A stretch of 64,000 nucleotides of DNA from Aureimonas sp. Leaf427 (GCF_001425485.1 NZ_LMQW01000043.1:165035-229034); one strand, 5' to 3'. Positions 24,158 to 35,049 are shown, numbered from the stretch's first letter. Numbers and translations are program-made. The notes: generated from the sequence alone by a model not told the origin.

Positions 24158-26635
24158 ATGTCCATCAAGCTGAAGCTCGTCGGCGGCTGCATCTGCATCA
24201 CGATGGCGACCGTCATGGTCGGCCTGCTCGCCCAGTCCTCGCAGCAGCAGATCGGCACGCTGGCGGTGCGCATCTACGACGACGCCCTCCTGTCGACAAG
24301 CGCGCTGCGATCCGCCCAGGCCTCGATGATCCGGCTCGAAGTCGGTCTGAGGCTCGACGACGCCGCCACGCCGCCGCCGTCCTCCGCCCTCGACGCCGAC
24401 CAGACCGCCTATCTCAGCGCCGAGGTGCCGGGAATCCTTGCCGAACTCGCCACGGCCAGCGCCGGCGCCATCACGCCGAACGGCAAGGAAGCCGTCGATT
24501 CCGTCCAGCGCGCCCTCGCGCGCGTTAAGGCGGCGCAGGGCAAGCTGACGGGGCGGCTGCTTCTGAACGAGCTGCGCTACATCAATGCCGAGCTCGCATC
24601 GACGGTGAAGATCTTCCAATCGGACGCCTACACGGTTCGCAGCGACGTCGATCGGCTCGTGGACAAGACGGTCGAGCGGACCTGGCTCGGAATGGCGGCG
24701 ACCGCCGTCCTCATGATCGTCATCACGAGCTTTCTGATCTGGAGGATCGTGCCCTCCGTGCGGCGGGCGCTCGTGGTCACGCGATCGATCGCCGCGAGGA
24801 AGCTCGACAACGACATCCGCCCGCGCGGGATGGGCGAGATGGCCGAGCTTCTGTCGGCGATGTCGCACATGCAGGACAGCATCTCGCTCTATCTCGACGA
24901 GGCCGAGGGCCGGGCGGCGATGCAGGCGAGCGCCTATGACGGCCAGTTCAACCTCCAGAACGCCCGCTTCGAGGCGGCGCTCAACAACATCACGCAGGGC
25001 CTTTGCATGTTCGATCGCCAGCAGACGCTGGTGGTCACCAACAAGCGCTTCGTGGAGATGTTCGGAGAGGTGAAGCTCGGCCTCTCGATGAGCAAGCTCG
25101 CGCGGCTTCCGCATCTGTCGGGACTGCTCGCTCCCTCCCGCGAGGTCTTCTCGACGATCGAGATCGAAGGCGGCCGGATGATCGCCGTCTCGCGCCAGTC
25201 GATCCCCAGCGGCGGCAGCGTCATGACCTTCGACGACGTCACCGATCGTCATCGCGCGGTCGAGCGCATGAACCACATGGCGACGCACGACACGCTGACG
25301 GGACTGCCCAACCGCCTTCGCCTGCGCGATCTGCTGGAGGAGACGATCGCGAGCGGACGGTGGCGCAACGGCGGCTCGATGCTGACGCTCGATCTTCGCG
25401 GCTTCAAGTTCGTCAACGACACGCTCGGGCATCTCGTCGGCGACGATCTCCTGCGCGTCGTCGGACAGCGGCTGACCGCGATGGTCCAGCCCGGCGACTT
25501 CGTCGCGCGCATCGGCGGCGACGAATTCGCGATCGTGCAGCTGCAGCCGGCGAAGCAGCCGCGCGCCGCCGAGGCTTTGGCAGACCGCATCATCGACATG
25601 CTGGGCAAGACGCTGGAGATCGCGCACCAGCGGATCAATGTCGGCGTCTCCATCGGCATCGTCGCCCACATGCCGGGCGGAGCCGCCCTCGGCGACGTCG
25701 ACGCGGATGCGCTGATCAAGCGCGCGGACCTCGCGCTCTATTCGGCCAAGGAGCAGGGCCGCAACTCCTATCGCATCTTCGAGACCGCGATGGAGGACGC
25801 CGTCCAGCAGCGGCGCAGGACGGAGATCGATCTGTCCTCCGCGCTGGAGCGCAACGAGTTCGAACTCTACTTCCAGCCCTTCGTCAACGTCGCGTCCCAC
25901 CGGGTCACCGGCTTCGAGGCGCTCCTGCGCTGGACGCATCCCGAGCGCGGACCGATCTCGCCGGCCGAGTTCATTCCGATCGCGGAGGAAACCGGACTGA
26001 TCGAGCCGATCGGCCTCTGGGTTCTGGAGCAGGCCTGCCGGCAGGCGGCGGGTTGGCCGCTCGATCTCTGCGTCTCCGTCAATCTCTCGCCCGCCCAGTT
26101 CCGCAGCCGGACGCTCTATGCGGACGTGGTGGCGACGCTGAAGCGCTCGGGACTGAAGCCGTCCCGGCTGCAGCTGGAGATCACCGAGAGCGTGCTTCTG
26201 CACGACACGGAAGCGATCCTCGAAATCCTGAAGGCCTTCCGCCTGCTCGGCATCCACATCGCCATGGACGATTTCGGCACCGGCTACTCCTCCCTCGGCT
26301 ATCTCTCCCGCTTCCCCTTCGACAAGGTCAAGATCGACCAGTCCTTCGTGCGCGATCTCTCCAAGCGCGAGAACATCGCCGTCGTGCGCGCCGTCGTCGG
26401 CTTGTCCAAGGCGATGGGCATCTCCGTCATCGCGGAGGGCGTGGAGACGCGCCAGCAGCTGGAGACGCTGCTGGAGGAAGGATGCCACGAGATGCAGGGC
26501 TATCATTTCAGCCGGCCGCGCCCGATCGCCGAGCTTCCGCAGTTCCTGATGACCTACGGCTCGATGGCCCAGGCGCCCGCAGGCAAGGCGCGCACTCCGA
26601 ACGTGCCGATGGTCGCTTCGTTCGTCACGGTCTGA
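24158..26635 (+). CDS. Membrane-bound GGDEF-EAL cyclic-di-GMP protein with PAS-like domain
   Basis: An 825-residue dual-domain c-di-GMP enzyme. TM1 at about 7-24, a helical periplasmic sensor, TM2 at about 176-197, a HAMP-like segment (about 200-250), a PAS-like domain (about 268-365), GGDEF (about 375-545) and EAL (about 555-800). The diguanylate cyclase motif 'GGDEF' is intact at 453-457. The phosphodiesterase 'EALLR' starts at 587, and 'DDFGTGYSS' at 704 is conserved, so both activities look possible. The Asp of 'LDLDGFK' is Arg here ('LDLRGFK'), which could weaken cyclase activity. Start at the ATG directly before TM1. Confidence 0.92.
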   Translation: MSIKLKLVGGCICITMATVMVGLLAQSSQQQIGTLAVRIYDDALLSTSALRSAQASMIRLEVGLRLDDAATPPPSSALDADQTAYLSAEVPGILAELATASAGAITPNGKEAVDSVQRALARVKAAQGKLTGRLLLNELRYINAELASTVKIFQSDAYTVRSDVDRLVDKTVERTWLGMAATAVLMIVITSFLIWRIVPSVRRALVVTRSIAARKLDNDIRPRGMGEMAELLSAMSHMQDSISLYLDEAEGRAAMQASAYDGQFNLQNARFEAALNNITQGLCMFDRQQTLVVTNKRFVEMFGEVKLGLSMSKLARLPHLSGLLAPSREVFSTIEIEGGRMIAVSRQSIPSGGSVMTFDDVTDRHRAVERMNHMATHDTLTGLPNRLRLRDLLEETIASGRWRNGGSMLTLDLRGFKFVNDTLGHLVGDDLLRVVGQRLTAMVQPGDFVARIGGDEFAIVQLQPAKQPRAAEALADRIIDMLGKTLEIAHQRINVGVSIGIVAHMPGGAALGDVDADALIKRADLALYSAKEQGRNSYRIFETAMEDAVQQRRRTEIDLSSALERNEFELYFQPFVNVASHRVTGFEALLRWTHPERGPISPAEFIPIAEETGLIEPIGLWVLEQACRQAAGWPLDLCVSVNLSPAQFRSRTLYADVVATLKRSGLKPSRLQLEITESVLLHDTEAILEILKAFRLLGIHIAMDDFGTGYSSLGYLSRFPFDKVKIDQSFVRDLSKRENIAVVRAVVGLSKAMGISVIAEGVETRQQLETLLEEGCHEMQGYHFSRPRPIAELPQFLMTYGSMAQAPAGKARTPNVPMVASFVTV

Positions 26636-26737
26636 AACCGGCCGCGCATTCTTCGCAAAGCTGCCGAATGAGCTCTGGCAGCCGAGACCAAAGGCACCTA
26701 TCGTCGCCCCGCTCATCAGCGACGGGGGGACAGGCCG

Positions 26738-29700
26738 ATGATCCGCAGTCGAGGACTTGCTGCCGCCATTCTCGGGTTCTCGCTTCTCTTCGGTGTCGCC
26801 GGAGGAAGCCATGCCGAGGAGGCCGAGCGCCGGATCGCCTCCTCGCCCGATGCGGACTATTTCGGCGGCGACTACGACGTCCTGAAGGATGTCGACGCCA
26901 ACGTCTGCGAGACCGCCTGTCTTGCCGACAACCGGTGCCAGGCCTTCACCCTCAATCGCAAGACCCGGTGGTGCTTCCTGAAGGACAGCGTCGGCGAGCT
27001 TCGTCAGGCGGCGGGGGCGACCTCCGGGCGGATCGTGCTCGCCTCGCAAGCGCCGGACGAGAATGCGCTGGAGGCGCGCGAAGCGAAGCTGACCTTCCTG
27101 CCGAAGCCCGAGATCGACGAAGCTCGCCGGCTGCGGCTCGGCCTTGCCGACGAGGAGCGGGACGGCTCGGTGGAGGACGCAGCGCTTGCGCCGAACGCCG
27201 ATCAGGCCGTCGCCGAGCAAAGGTTCGCGGACGCGGCGGCGCTCTATCGCGAGATCCTGAAGCGCGATGCGGGCAACGGCGCGGCCTGGATCGGTCTCGC
27301 GCGGTCGGTGCTCGCCTTCAAGTCCGACGACTACGGGCTGAAGCAGGCGAACGACGCGCTGCGCTCGCCGGCGTCGATCAACGCCTTCCTCACGGCCGGG
27401 GACGAGGCCGGCAGGGCGGCGGCGCTCGACGTGCTGGCGCTCGGCAAGGAAGCGGGCGAGGACTGGAAGGGCGCCATCAAGGCCTATCGCGCGAGCCTTG
27501 CCGAGTTCGAGGTGCCGGTCGTGCGGATGCGGCTGGAGCAGGCGATCGCCGGCCATGGCTTCCGCATCACCGAGAACACGGTGGACAACAATGCCGCAAG
27601 CCCGCGCCTCTGCCTTAGCTTCTCCGAGGAACTGGCGCCGGGAATCGTCAATTCCGAGACGGCCGGCGACTACGTCTCCGTCGAGGGCGGCGACAATCTT
27701 GCGGTCTCGGCGAGCGGATCGCAGATCTGCATCGACGGCGTGACGCACGGGGCGCGCTACCGGATCGTCGCGCGCGCCGGCATTCCGGCGGCGAGCGGCG
27801 AGACGCTGGCAAAACCGGCGGAGCTTTCGGTGTACGTGCGCGACCGTGACCCGTCCGTCCGCTTTTCCGGCAATGCCTACGTGCTGCCGGCGGGCGGCGA
27901 GGCGACGATCCCGGTGACGACAGTGAACACGGACAAGATCGAAGCCCGCCTCTTGCGGCTCGGCGACCGGGAACTGGCGCGCACCATCGGGGACAGCCGC
28001 TTTCTCAGCCAGATGGCCAGCTACGATCTCGATCAGGTCGCCGAAAGCCAGGGCGAGGCCGTGTGGAAGGGCACGGTCGATGTCTCCGCCAAGACCAACG
28101 AGGAGGTGACGACCGCCATTCCCGTCTCGCAGATTCTCGGCGAGACCAAGAGCGGCGTCTACGTGCTGGCCGCCTCGGCCTCCAACGTCAAAGGATACGA
28201 GGACGCCGTCGCCACGCAGTGGTTCATCCTGACCGATATCGGCCTGTCCAGCTTTTCCGGCGAGGACGGCTTCCACGTCTTCGCCCGCTCGCTCGGGACG
28301 GCCGAGCCGACGGCCGGCGTGAAGATCGAGCTCGTCGCCCTGAACAACGAAATCCTCGCCACGGCCGAGACCGACGAGAAGGGCTATGCGCGCTTCGCGC
28401 CGGGGCTCCTGCGCGGGACGGGCGGCGATCGGGTGGCCGTCTTGACCGCGACGGGCGGCGCTGACGGCAAGGACTTCGCCTTTCTCGACGTCACCGCATC
28501 CGCCTTCGACCTGACGGACCGGGGCGTGGAGGGGCGCGAGCCGGCGGGGGCGCTCGACGTGTTCCTGACGGCCGACCGGGGCATCTTTCGCGCCGGCGAC
28601 ACGGCGCATCTGACGGGCCTCGTGCGCGACGGGCGCGGCGAGGCGGTGGAGGGGCTGAACCTCACCGGCATCGTGACGCGGCCGGACGGCGTGGAGGCGG
28701 CGCGCGTCGCGCTGACGGACAAGGGAGCGGGCGGGTTCGATTGGCCCGTCGCCTTCTCCGAGACGGCGATGCGCGGCAGCTGGCGGATGGCGGTTCACAC
28801 CGATCCGAAGAAGCCGGCGATCGCGGACGAGACCGTTCTGGTGGAGGATTTCGAGCCGCAGAAGATCGACTTCAATCTCAGCGTGGAGGGCACGGTTCTC
28901 GATCCCGCCGCGCCGCCGTCGATCGCGCTCGATGTGCGCTATCTCTTCGGCGCGCCGGCGGCGGGGCTGGAGCCCTCCGGCGAGGCGCTGCTGTCGGCCG
29001 TGGACGGGCTCGATGCCTATCCCGGCTATCGCTTCGGCCTTGCCGACGACCTGCCGACCGCGCTGCGCCTTCCCTTTGCCGGCGACGCGACGGACGAAGC
29101 GGGGAAGACGAGCGTTTCGCTCGACGCGTTCGAACTGCCCGTCACGACGAAGCCGCTGACGGCGAAGCTGCAGGTGCGCGTGACCGATGCGGGCGGGCGC
29201 CCGGTGGAGCGGACGGCGGATATGGCGGTCGCAGGCGCCAAGCCCCGCCTTGCCATCAAGCCGCTCTTCGACGGGGCCGTGGCCGACGGGGCGGAGGCGG
29301 CCTTCGAGGTGATCGCCGTCGATGCCGATGGAACGCGCATGGCGGCGTCCGGCATCGGCTGGGTGCTGAACCGGGTGACGACGGACTATCAGTGGTATTC
29401 CAGCAACGGGCGCTGGAACTACGAACCGATCCGCCGGAGCGAGCGGGTGGCGAGCGGAACGCTCGATGTGGCGGCGGATGCCGCGGGACGGGTGTCGCAA
29501 CCGGTCGCCTGGGGCGGCTACGAGCTGGTGCTGACCGATCCGACCGGCGCGGCCGTGCCGGCGAGCGTCGGGTTCGAGGCCGGCTGGTACGTCGCGGCCA
29601 AATCGATGGAGACGCCGGATATCCTGAAGGTCTCGCTGGACAAGCCGCGCTATGCGGTCGGCGAGACCGCCATCGCCCATATCGAGCCGCGCTTTGCCGG

Positions 29701-32227
29701 CAAGGTCGAAGTGCTCGTGATGGACGAGCGCGTGATCGCCATGGAGACGGCCGACATTCCGGCCGAAGGCGGCGATGTCAGCCTGCCCGTGACACGGGAC
29801 TGGGGCCCGGGGGCCTATGTGACGGCGGTGCTCTATCGCCCGATGGACATCGCGCAGAAGCGCATGCCGGGCCGGGCGATTGGTCTGGCGCATGCCGCGG
29901 TCGATCCCGGCGAGAAGGCGCTCTCGGTGCGGATCGAGGCGCCCGAGAAGATCGAGCCGCGCCGGGCCTTGGAGGTCGGGCTGACCGTCGCCGGGGGCAA
30001 GACCGGCGAGACGGCCTATGTGACGCTGGCGGCGGTGGATGTCGGCATCCTGAACATCACGCAGTTTGCGCCGCCGTCGCCCTCCGACTTCTACTTCGGC
30101 AAGCGGCGGCTCGGCGTCGAGCTGCGGGACCTCTACAGCCGGCTGATCGACCGGATGCAGGGCGCGCCGGGCGCCGTGCGCTCCGGCGGCGATGCGAGCG
30201 GACAGATCGTCAGCCCGCCGCCGATGGAGGAGCTGGTCTCGCTCTTCTCCGGCGTCGTGACCATCGGACCCGACGGACGGGCGGTCGTGCCGCTCGACAT
30301 TCCCGACTTCAACGGCACGCTGAAGCTGATGGCGGTGGCGTGGTCGAAGACCGGCGTCGGCGAGGCGAATGCGGATGTGGTGGTTCGCGATCCCGTCGTG
30401 CTGCAGGTGGCGCAGCCGCGCTTCCTCAGCCCGGGCGACAGTTCGCGAATCGCGATCGACGTCGTCCATGTCGAGGGACCCGCGGGCCGGATGCAGCTTT
30501 CCGTCGAGGGCGGGGCCGGCGTCGTCTCGATCGCGGCGAACGAGCGCAGCGTGCTGGACCTTGCCGAGGGCGGGCGGGCGCGCGTGCTCCTGCCGATCCA
30601 AGCGGAGGCGCTGGGCGACGCCGCCTTCAGCGTCGCGCTGACGACGCCGGACGGGACGGTTCTGACCAAGGCTTTCTCGCTGCCGGTGCGCTCGATCCAG
30701 CCGGAGGTGGTGGCGAAGAGCCGGTTCGAGATCGCGCCATCGGGCGGAAAGCTGACGCTCGGCGGCGATCTCTTCGCCGACTTCAAGCCGGGCGCGGGCG
30801 AGGCGACGGTGAGCATTACCGGACTGCGCGGCTTCGATGTCGCGGGCGTCGTCCGGGCGCTCGACCGCTATCCCTATGGCTGCACCGAGCAGATGACGAG
30901 CCGCGCGCTGCCGCTCGTCTATCTCGACGAGACCGTGCTCTCCGCCGGACTTTCCGGGCGGGACGACGTTCGCGAGCGCATTCAGGGCGCGATCAAGGGC
31001 GTGCTCGCCAACCAATCCTCGAACGGAAGCTTCGGGCTCTGGCAGCCCGATTCCGGCGATCTCTGGCTCGACGCATATGTCACCGACTTCCTGACGCGGG
31101 CGCGCGAGGCGGGTTACGAGGTGCCGGCCGAGGGCTTCCAACTGGCCGTCGACAATCTGCGCAACACGATCAACTACCTGCCGGAAAAGCCCGACTGGAG
31201 CCCCGTCGCCTATGCCTATTACGTGCTGGCGCGAAACGGCCGGGCGGCGATCGGCGATCTTCGCTACACGGCGGACAACGAGGCGACCTCGTTTCCGACG
31301 CCACTGGCGCAGGCCCATCTCGCCGCAGCGCTCGCGCTCTACGGCGACCGCGTGCGGGCGGAGACGCTGTTTCGCATGGCGGTGGCGGGGGCGACGGACG
31401 CCAAGGCGGCGGCCCTAGAGCGGAGCGACTACGGCACTGCGCTGCGCGATGGAGCCGCCGTGCTGACGCTCGGGCTGGAGACCGGGATCGAGGGCGTTTC
31501 GCTGGACGGGCTCGTGACGAAGGTCGGGCTGGAGCGCTCGCAGAAGAGCTATACCTCGACGCAGGAGGACAACTGGTCGCTTCTGGCGGCCCATGCGCTT
31601 CTGAGCAAGCGTCCGCCCAGCCTTTCCGTCGACGGCGAGAACCGGGACGGCGCTTACTCGGCGCGGTTCGACGCGGACCGGCTGCAGGTGCCGGTAAGCG
31701 TCGTCAACCGGGGTGCCGAGGCTGTGTCGGCGGAGGTGACGCTGGCGGGCGTGCCGCTCGTCGCGCCGCCGGCGGAGGCCAGAGGCTACGAGATCAAGCG
31801 GCGCTACTTCACGCTGGAGGGCGAGGAGGCCGATGTCTCGACGGTCGGGCAGGGCGACCGGCTGGTCGCGGTCGTCGAGGTCCTGCCGGTCGATGCGGAG
31901 GCGTCGCGGCTGATCGTGAACGATCCGCTGCCGGCGGGTTTCGAGATCGACAATCCCTCGATCCTGCGGGGCGGGGACGTCGCCAGTCTCGACTTCCTCG
32001 AACTGACCACCGAGGTCGCGCATACGGAGTTTCGCGCGGACCGCTTCATCGCTTCGGTCAACAAGGCGTCCGGGACGACCGATGCCCTGCGCTTCGCCTA
32101 TATCCTGCGCGCGGTCTCGCCCGGCGAGTTCGTGCATCCCGCCGCGACGGTGGAGGATATGTACCGGCCGGAGCGGCGGGGGCAGACGGGCGAGGCGCGC
32201 GTGACCGTCGTCGGCGCGCTGCGCTGA
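26738..32227 (+). CDS. Bacterial alpha-2-macroglobulin with N-terminal PAN/Apple domain
   Basis: A 1829-residue periplasmic alpha-2-macroglobulin of the YfhM/YfaS group, which traps foreign proteases through a thioester. A signal peptide (1-26, ending Ser-His-Ala) lacks a lipobox Cys, so the protein is probably soluble, unlike lipoprotein homologues. A Cys-rich PAN/Apple-like domain (about 40-105) precedes the macroglobulin domains. The thioester motif 'YGCTEQ' is intact (Cys1382, Gln1385), followed by an alpha/alpha-toroid complement-like domain. It is followed 4 bases later by PBP1C, the usual partner for periplasmic repair and defence. Confidence 0.94.
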   Translation: MIRSRGLAAAILGFSLLFGVAGGSHAEEAERRIASSPDADYFGGDYDVLKDVDANVCETACLADNRCQAFTLNRKTRWCFLKDSVGELRQAAGATSGRIVLASQAPDENALEAREAKLTFLPKPEIDEARRLRLGLADEERDGSVEDAALAPNADQAVAEQRFADAAALYREILKRDAGNGAAWIGLARSVLAFKSDDYGLKQANDALRSPASINAFLTAGDEAGRAAALDVLALGKEAGEDWKGAIKAYRASLAEFEVPVVRMRLEQAIAGHGFRITENTVDNNAASPRLCLSFSEELAPGIVNSETAGDYVSVEGGDNLAVSASGSQICIDGVTHGARYRIVARAGIPAASGETLAKPAELSVYVRDRDPSVRFSGNAYVLPAGGEATIPVTTVNTDKIEARLLRLGDRELARTIGDSRFLSQMASYDLDQVAESQGEAVWKGTVDVSAKTNEEVTTAIPVSQILGETKSGVYVLAASASNVKGYEDAVATQWFILTDIGLSSFSGEDGFHVFARSLGTAEPTAGVKIELVALNNEILATAETDEKGYARFAPGLLRGTGGDRVAVLTATGGADGKDFAFLDVTASAFDLTDRGVEGREPAGALDVFLTADRGIFRAGDTAHLTGLVRDGRGEAVEGLNLTGIVTRPDGVEAARVALTDKGAGGFDWPVAFSETAMRGSWRMAVHTDPKKPAIADETVLVEDFEPQKIDFNLSVEGTVLDPAAPPSIALDVRYLFGAPAAGLEPSGEALLSAVDGLDAYPGYRFGLADDLPTALRLPFAGDATDEAGKTSVSLDAFELPVTTKPLTAKLQVRVTDAGGRPVERTADMAVAGAKPRLAIKPLFDGAVADGAEAAFEVIAVDADGTRMAASGIGWVLNRVTTDYQWYSSNGRWNYEPIRRSERVASGTLDVAADAAGRVSQPVAWGGYELVLTDPTGAAVPASVGFEAGWYVAAKSMETPDILKVSLDKPRYAVGETAIAHIEPRFAGKVEVLVMDERVIAMETADIPAEGGDVSLPVTRDWGPGAYVTAVLYRPMDIAQKRMPGRAIGLAHAAVDPGEKALSVRIEAPEKIEPRRALEVGLTVAGGKTGETAYVTLAAVDVGILNITQFAPPSPSDFYFGKRRLGVELRDLYSRLIDRMQGAPGAVRSGGDASGQIVSPPPMEELVSLFSGVVTIGPDGRAVVPLDIPDFNGTLKLMAVAWSKTGVGEANADVVVRDPVVLQVAQPRFLSPGDSSRIAIDVVHVEGPAGRMQLSVEGGAGVVSIAANERSVLDLAEGGRARVLLPIQAEALGDAAFSVALTTPDGTVLTKAFSLPVRSIQPEVVAKSRFEIAPSGGKLTLGGDLFADFKPGAGEATVSITGLRGFDVAGVVRALDRYPYGCTEQMTSRALPLVYLDETVLSAGLSGRDDVRERIQGAIKGVLANQSSNGSFGLWQPDSGDLWLDAYVTDFLTRAREAGYEVPAEGFQLAVDNLRNTINYLPEKPDWSPVAYAYYVLARNGRAAIGDLRYTADNEATSFPTPLAQAHLAAALALYGDRVRAETLFRMAVAGATDAKAAALERSDYGTALRDGAAVLTLGLETGIEGVSLDGLVTKVGLERSQKSYTSTQEDNWSLLAAHALLSKRPPSLSVDGENRDGAYSARFDADRLQVPVSVVNRGAEAVSAEVTLAGVPLVAPPAEARGYEIKRRYFTLEGEEADVSTVGQGDRLVAVVEVLPVDAEASRLIVNDPLPAGFEIDNPSILRGGDVASLDFLELTTEVAHTEFRADRFIASVNKASGTTDALRFAYILRAVSPGEFVHPAATVEDMYRPERRGQTGEARVTVVGALR

Positions 32228-32231
32228 GGCG

Positions 32232-34328
32232 ATGACTGGGGCGACGGTCCTGCGGGGGCGGTTCGGGCGCTGGATGCTCGGCGGCGCTTGTCTCGTCGCC
32301 CTGTCGCTGGGCGCGGCGGTGGCCGGCTGGGAGGCGTTGGACCGGGCGGTGGAGGCGCGCGTGTCGCGGCTCGCCGAGCCTTCGACAGGCCTGATCGTGG
32401 AGGACCGAGACGGGGCGATGCTGCGGGCCTTCGCCAATTCCGATGGACGCTGGCGGCTGGACGTCGCGCCGGGCGATGTCGATCCGCGCTTCGTGGCGAT
32501 GCTGACGGCCTGGGAGGACAAGCGGTTTCGCGAACATGGCGGGATCGACGGATGGGCCGTCGCCCGGGCCGCGTGGCAGTCGGTGCGGCATGTGCGGATC
32601 GTCTCGGGCGGCTCGACGCTGACCATGCAGGTGGCGCGCATGCTGGACGGCCTGCCGACGGGAAGCGCGCTGGCGAAGGGCGAGCAGGTGCTGGGCGCCC
32701 TGGCGCTGGAGCGGGCGCGCACGAAGGACGAGATCCTTGGCCTCTATCTGAAGCTCGCGCCCTATGGCGGGAACATCGAGGGCATCCGCGCGGCGACGCT
32801 CGCCTGGTTCGGCAAGGAGCCGAGACGACTGACGGTCGCGGAGGCGGCGCTGCTCGTCGCGCTGCCTCAGTCGCCGGAGCGCTATCGGCCGGATCTCCAC
32901 CCCGAGCGGGCGAAGCGGGCGCGGGACCGGGTGATCGACCGCATGGAGGCGCTGGGGCTTCTCGCGTCGGCGGAGGCGCGGCGCGGGCGGGCGGAGGCCA
33001 TGCCGACCGGGCGACGGGAAATGCCGATCCTGGCCGCCCACGTCGCGGAGCGGGAGCGGGCGGCGCATCCGGGCGCGGCGAAGGTGCGGCTGACGATCGA
33101 CAAGGCGCTGCAGGAAAGGTTGGAGGCCTATGCCAGGGCGCGGGCAGCCGCGATGCAGAAGCCGCTGAGCCTCGCCCTCCTGGTGAGCGACCATCAGAGC
33201 GGGGAGGTGCTGGCCTCCGTCGGCTCGCCCGACCTCTTCGATACGGCGCGCCAGGGGCATGTGGACCTGACGCAGGCGCTGCGCTCGCCGGGCTCGACGC
33301 TGAAGCCGCTGATCTACGGGCTCGCCTTCGAGCGGGGCGTGGCGCATCCCGAAAGCCTGATCGACGATCGGCCGACGGCTTTCGCCGGCTATACGCCGCA
33401 GAACTTCGACCACGAGTTCGAGGGCGTGATCACGGCGCGGCGGGCGCTGCAGCTCTCGCGCAACCTGCCGGCCGTGGCGCTGCTCTCGGCGGTCGGTCCG
33501 TCGCGGCTGGTGCAGCGGATGAAGCGGGCGGGCGCCCATCCCGAACTCGGCAGCCGGACCATTCCGGGCCTTGCGATCGGGCTAGGCGGGCTCGGGCTCT
33601 CGCTGGAGGACCTCGTCGCGATCTATGGCGGCATCGCGAATGGCGGGATCGCCAAGCGCCTGCGCCTGGAGGCGGACGGCGAGATCGGGGGAGCGGCGGC
33701 GGCCCGCATTCTGTCCGAACAGGCCGCGTGGTACGTGACCTCGATTCTCGCGGGCGCGCCGAACACGGCGAAGGGCTCGCCGGGGACGATCGCGCACAAG
33801 ACGGGGACATCTTTCGGTTATCGTGATGCGTGGTCGATCGGCTATGACGGCCGGCATGTCGTCGGCGTGTGGCTCGGCCGCCCGGACGGCGCGCCGGTGG
33901 CGGGGCTCGTGGGGCAGGATGCGGCCGTGCCTGTCATGCGCGACGTTTTCGCCAGGATCGGGCCGCCCGCGCGGCTGCCGGGCCCGCCGGCCGGGATTCT
34001 GGCCGCCGCCGGCAAGGCCCTGCCGCCGCCCATGCGCATGGTGGGGCGGACGGGGCTCTCCGGCGCGACGCCGCTGCGGCCGGAGATCGTGTTTCCGCCG
34101 AACGCGGCTCGCATCGAGACCGGGCTCGGGGAGGGCGGGACGGCCGGACTGTCGCTGAAGGTGCGAAACGGACAGCCGCCCTTCACATGGTATGTCGACG
34201 GCGCGCCCGTGGTGCGGGCGCTGTTCGACCGGCAGGCCTCCTGGGCGCCGCGCGAGCCCGGCTTCGTAGACATTTCGGTGATCGATGCCACGGGCGCGGC
34301 CGCAAGTTCGCGGGTGTTCGTGGAGTAG
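32232..34328 (+). CDS. pbpC: Penicillin-binding protein 1C (bifunctional peptidoglycan synthase)
   Basis: A 698-residue class A PBP. N-terminal anchor at about 15-32; glycosyltransferase domain with catalytic Glu95 in 'EDKRFREHGGID' and 'GGSTLTMQVARM'; transpeptidase with Ser355 in 'GSTLK', 'SRN' at 409-411 and 'KTGTS' at 523-527; and a C-terminal BiPBP_C beta domain (about 605-698). Although PBP1C homologues often bind few beta-lactams, all three transpeptidase motifs are present. It is co-transcribed with the alpha-2-macroglobulin gene 4 bases upstream, as in E. coli yfhM-pbpC. Confidence 0.94.
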   Translation: MTGATVLRGRFGRWMLGGACLVALSLGAAVAGWEALDRAVEARVSRLAEPSTGLIVEDRDGAMLRAFANSDGRWRLDVAPGDVDPRFVAMLTAWEDKRFREHGGIDGWAVARAAWQSVRHVRIVSGGSTLTMQVARMLDGLPTGSALAKGEQVLGALALERARTKDEILGLYLKLAPYGGNIEGIRAATLAWFGKEPRRLTVAEAALLVALPQSPERYRPDLHPERAKRARDRVIDRMEALGLLASAEARRGRAEAMPTGRREMPILAAHVAERERAAHPGAAKVRLTIDKALQERLEAYARARAAAMQKPLSLALLVSDHQSGEVLASVGSPDLFDTARQGHVDLTQALRSPGSTLKPLIYGLAFERGVAHPESLIDDRPTAFAGYTPQNFDHEFEGVITARRALQLSRNLPAVALLSAVGPSRLVQRMKRAGAHPELGSRTIPGLAIGLGGLGLSLEDLVAIYGGIANGGIAKRLRLEADGEIGGAAAARILSEQAAWYVTSILAGAPNTAKGSPGTIAHKTGTSFGYRDAWSIGYDGRHVVGVWLGRPDGAPVAGLVGQDAAVPVMRDVFARIGPPARLPGPPAGILAAAGKALPPPMRMVGRTGLSGATPLRPEIVFPPNAARIETGLGEGGTAGLSLKVRNGQPPFTWYVDGAPVVRALFDRQASWAPREPGFVDISVIDATGAAASSRVFVE

Positions 34329-34417
34329 AGCGGTCATGCGCGCCGCGGCCGGTGGGAGTGGGGGGCGTGCCCCGATGGAGCGCTTGGCGGGTGATGGCCG
34401 ATTCCGATCCGCTTCGT

Positions 34418-34843
34418 TCAGATCTCGCGACGGATCGGTTGCGCTAAGGTTCGCTGTCCTTTCCTGTCGCTACAGTGCCGGGATGGCGGGGACGGGGTTG
34501 GTGCGGGCTTCGGGGCCGCGTCGAGGGCCGTGAGGAGACGGCGGACGGCGATGTGGCGGTTGAGATCGTAGGCGGGGTGGCGGGCGCGGGCGAGGCGGGC
34601 AAGGCGCCGGCTTTCGATGCGCAGACGCATCAGCGCCGTATCGCGGACGGCGGCGGGGAGAGCGGCGCGGTCGGAGCCGGATGGATCAATCGCGTCGGCG
34701 GGAAGGCCGGCTCGGGCCAGAAGGGAGCGCATCTCAAGGCTGGAGAGGTCGGCGTGTTCGGCCGTCCTCAACGTTTCGCCATAGCGCCGCGCGGCACATT
34801 GGAGGGCGGCGCCGAGGCGATGGATGGCCGATTTCTTCGACAT
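34418..34843 (-). CDS. Hypothetical protein
   Basis: A 141-residue, Arg/Ala/Leu-rich helical protein with no recognised domain. It is supported by an ideal AAGGAG 6 bases before the ATG at 34843. The C-terminal 40 residues are Pro/Arg-rich and probably disordered. It is convergent with pbpC and divergent from the DnaA-C gene. No signal peptide or membrane span. It could be a lineage-specific regulatory or nucleoid protein, but nothing in the sequence shows a function. Confidence 0.6.
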   Translation of the reverse strand: MSKKSAIHRLGAALQCAARRYGETLRTAEHADLSSLEMRSLLARAGLPADAIDPSGSDRAALPAAVRDTALMRLRIESRRLARLARARHPAYDLNRHIAVRRLLTALDAAPKPAPTPSPPSRHCSDRKGQRTLAQPIRREI

Positions 34844-35049
34844 GGAATTCTCCTTGGGGGAGGAGAATTTGGACCAGCTTGCAGTTGACGAGGAAAAAGA
34901 GCCTATCAACGGGGTGTGGGATCGGCTTGTTCGTCAGCGTTGGCTGGCCGTTCAACAGCTTTTCCACACTTCGGTTAAAGGAAAGATTTCCTATATCTGG
35001 CTGGGTCCGCTAAATCTGGGTTGTCCCGCGTTTTTGAGGAGCCCTTGTA

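Noticed and set aside
23987-31318. A 2443-codon open frame on the minus strand, opposite the GGDEF-EAL and alpha-2-macroglobulin genes
   Set aside because: It spans two genes with clear domains on the other strand and an intergenic gap; its translation is Arg/His/Asp/Gln-rich low-complexity without any domain, typical of antisense frames in GC-rich DNA.
28741-32235. A 1164-codon plus-strand frame in a second register of the alpha-2-macroglobulin gene
   Set aside because: Arg/Gly-rich out-of-frame translation of a well-supported gene.
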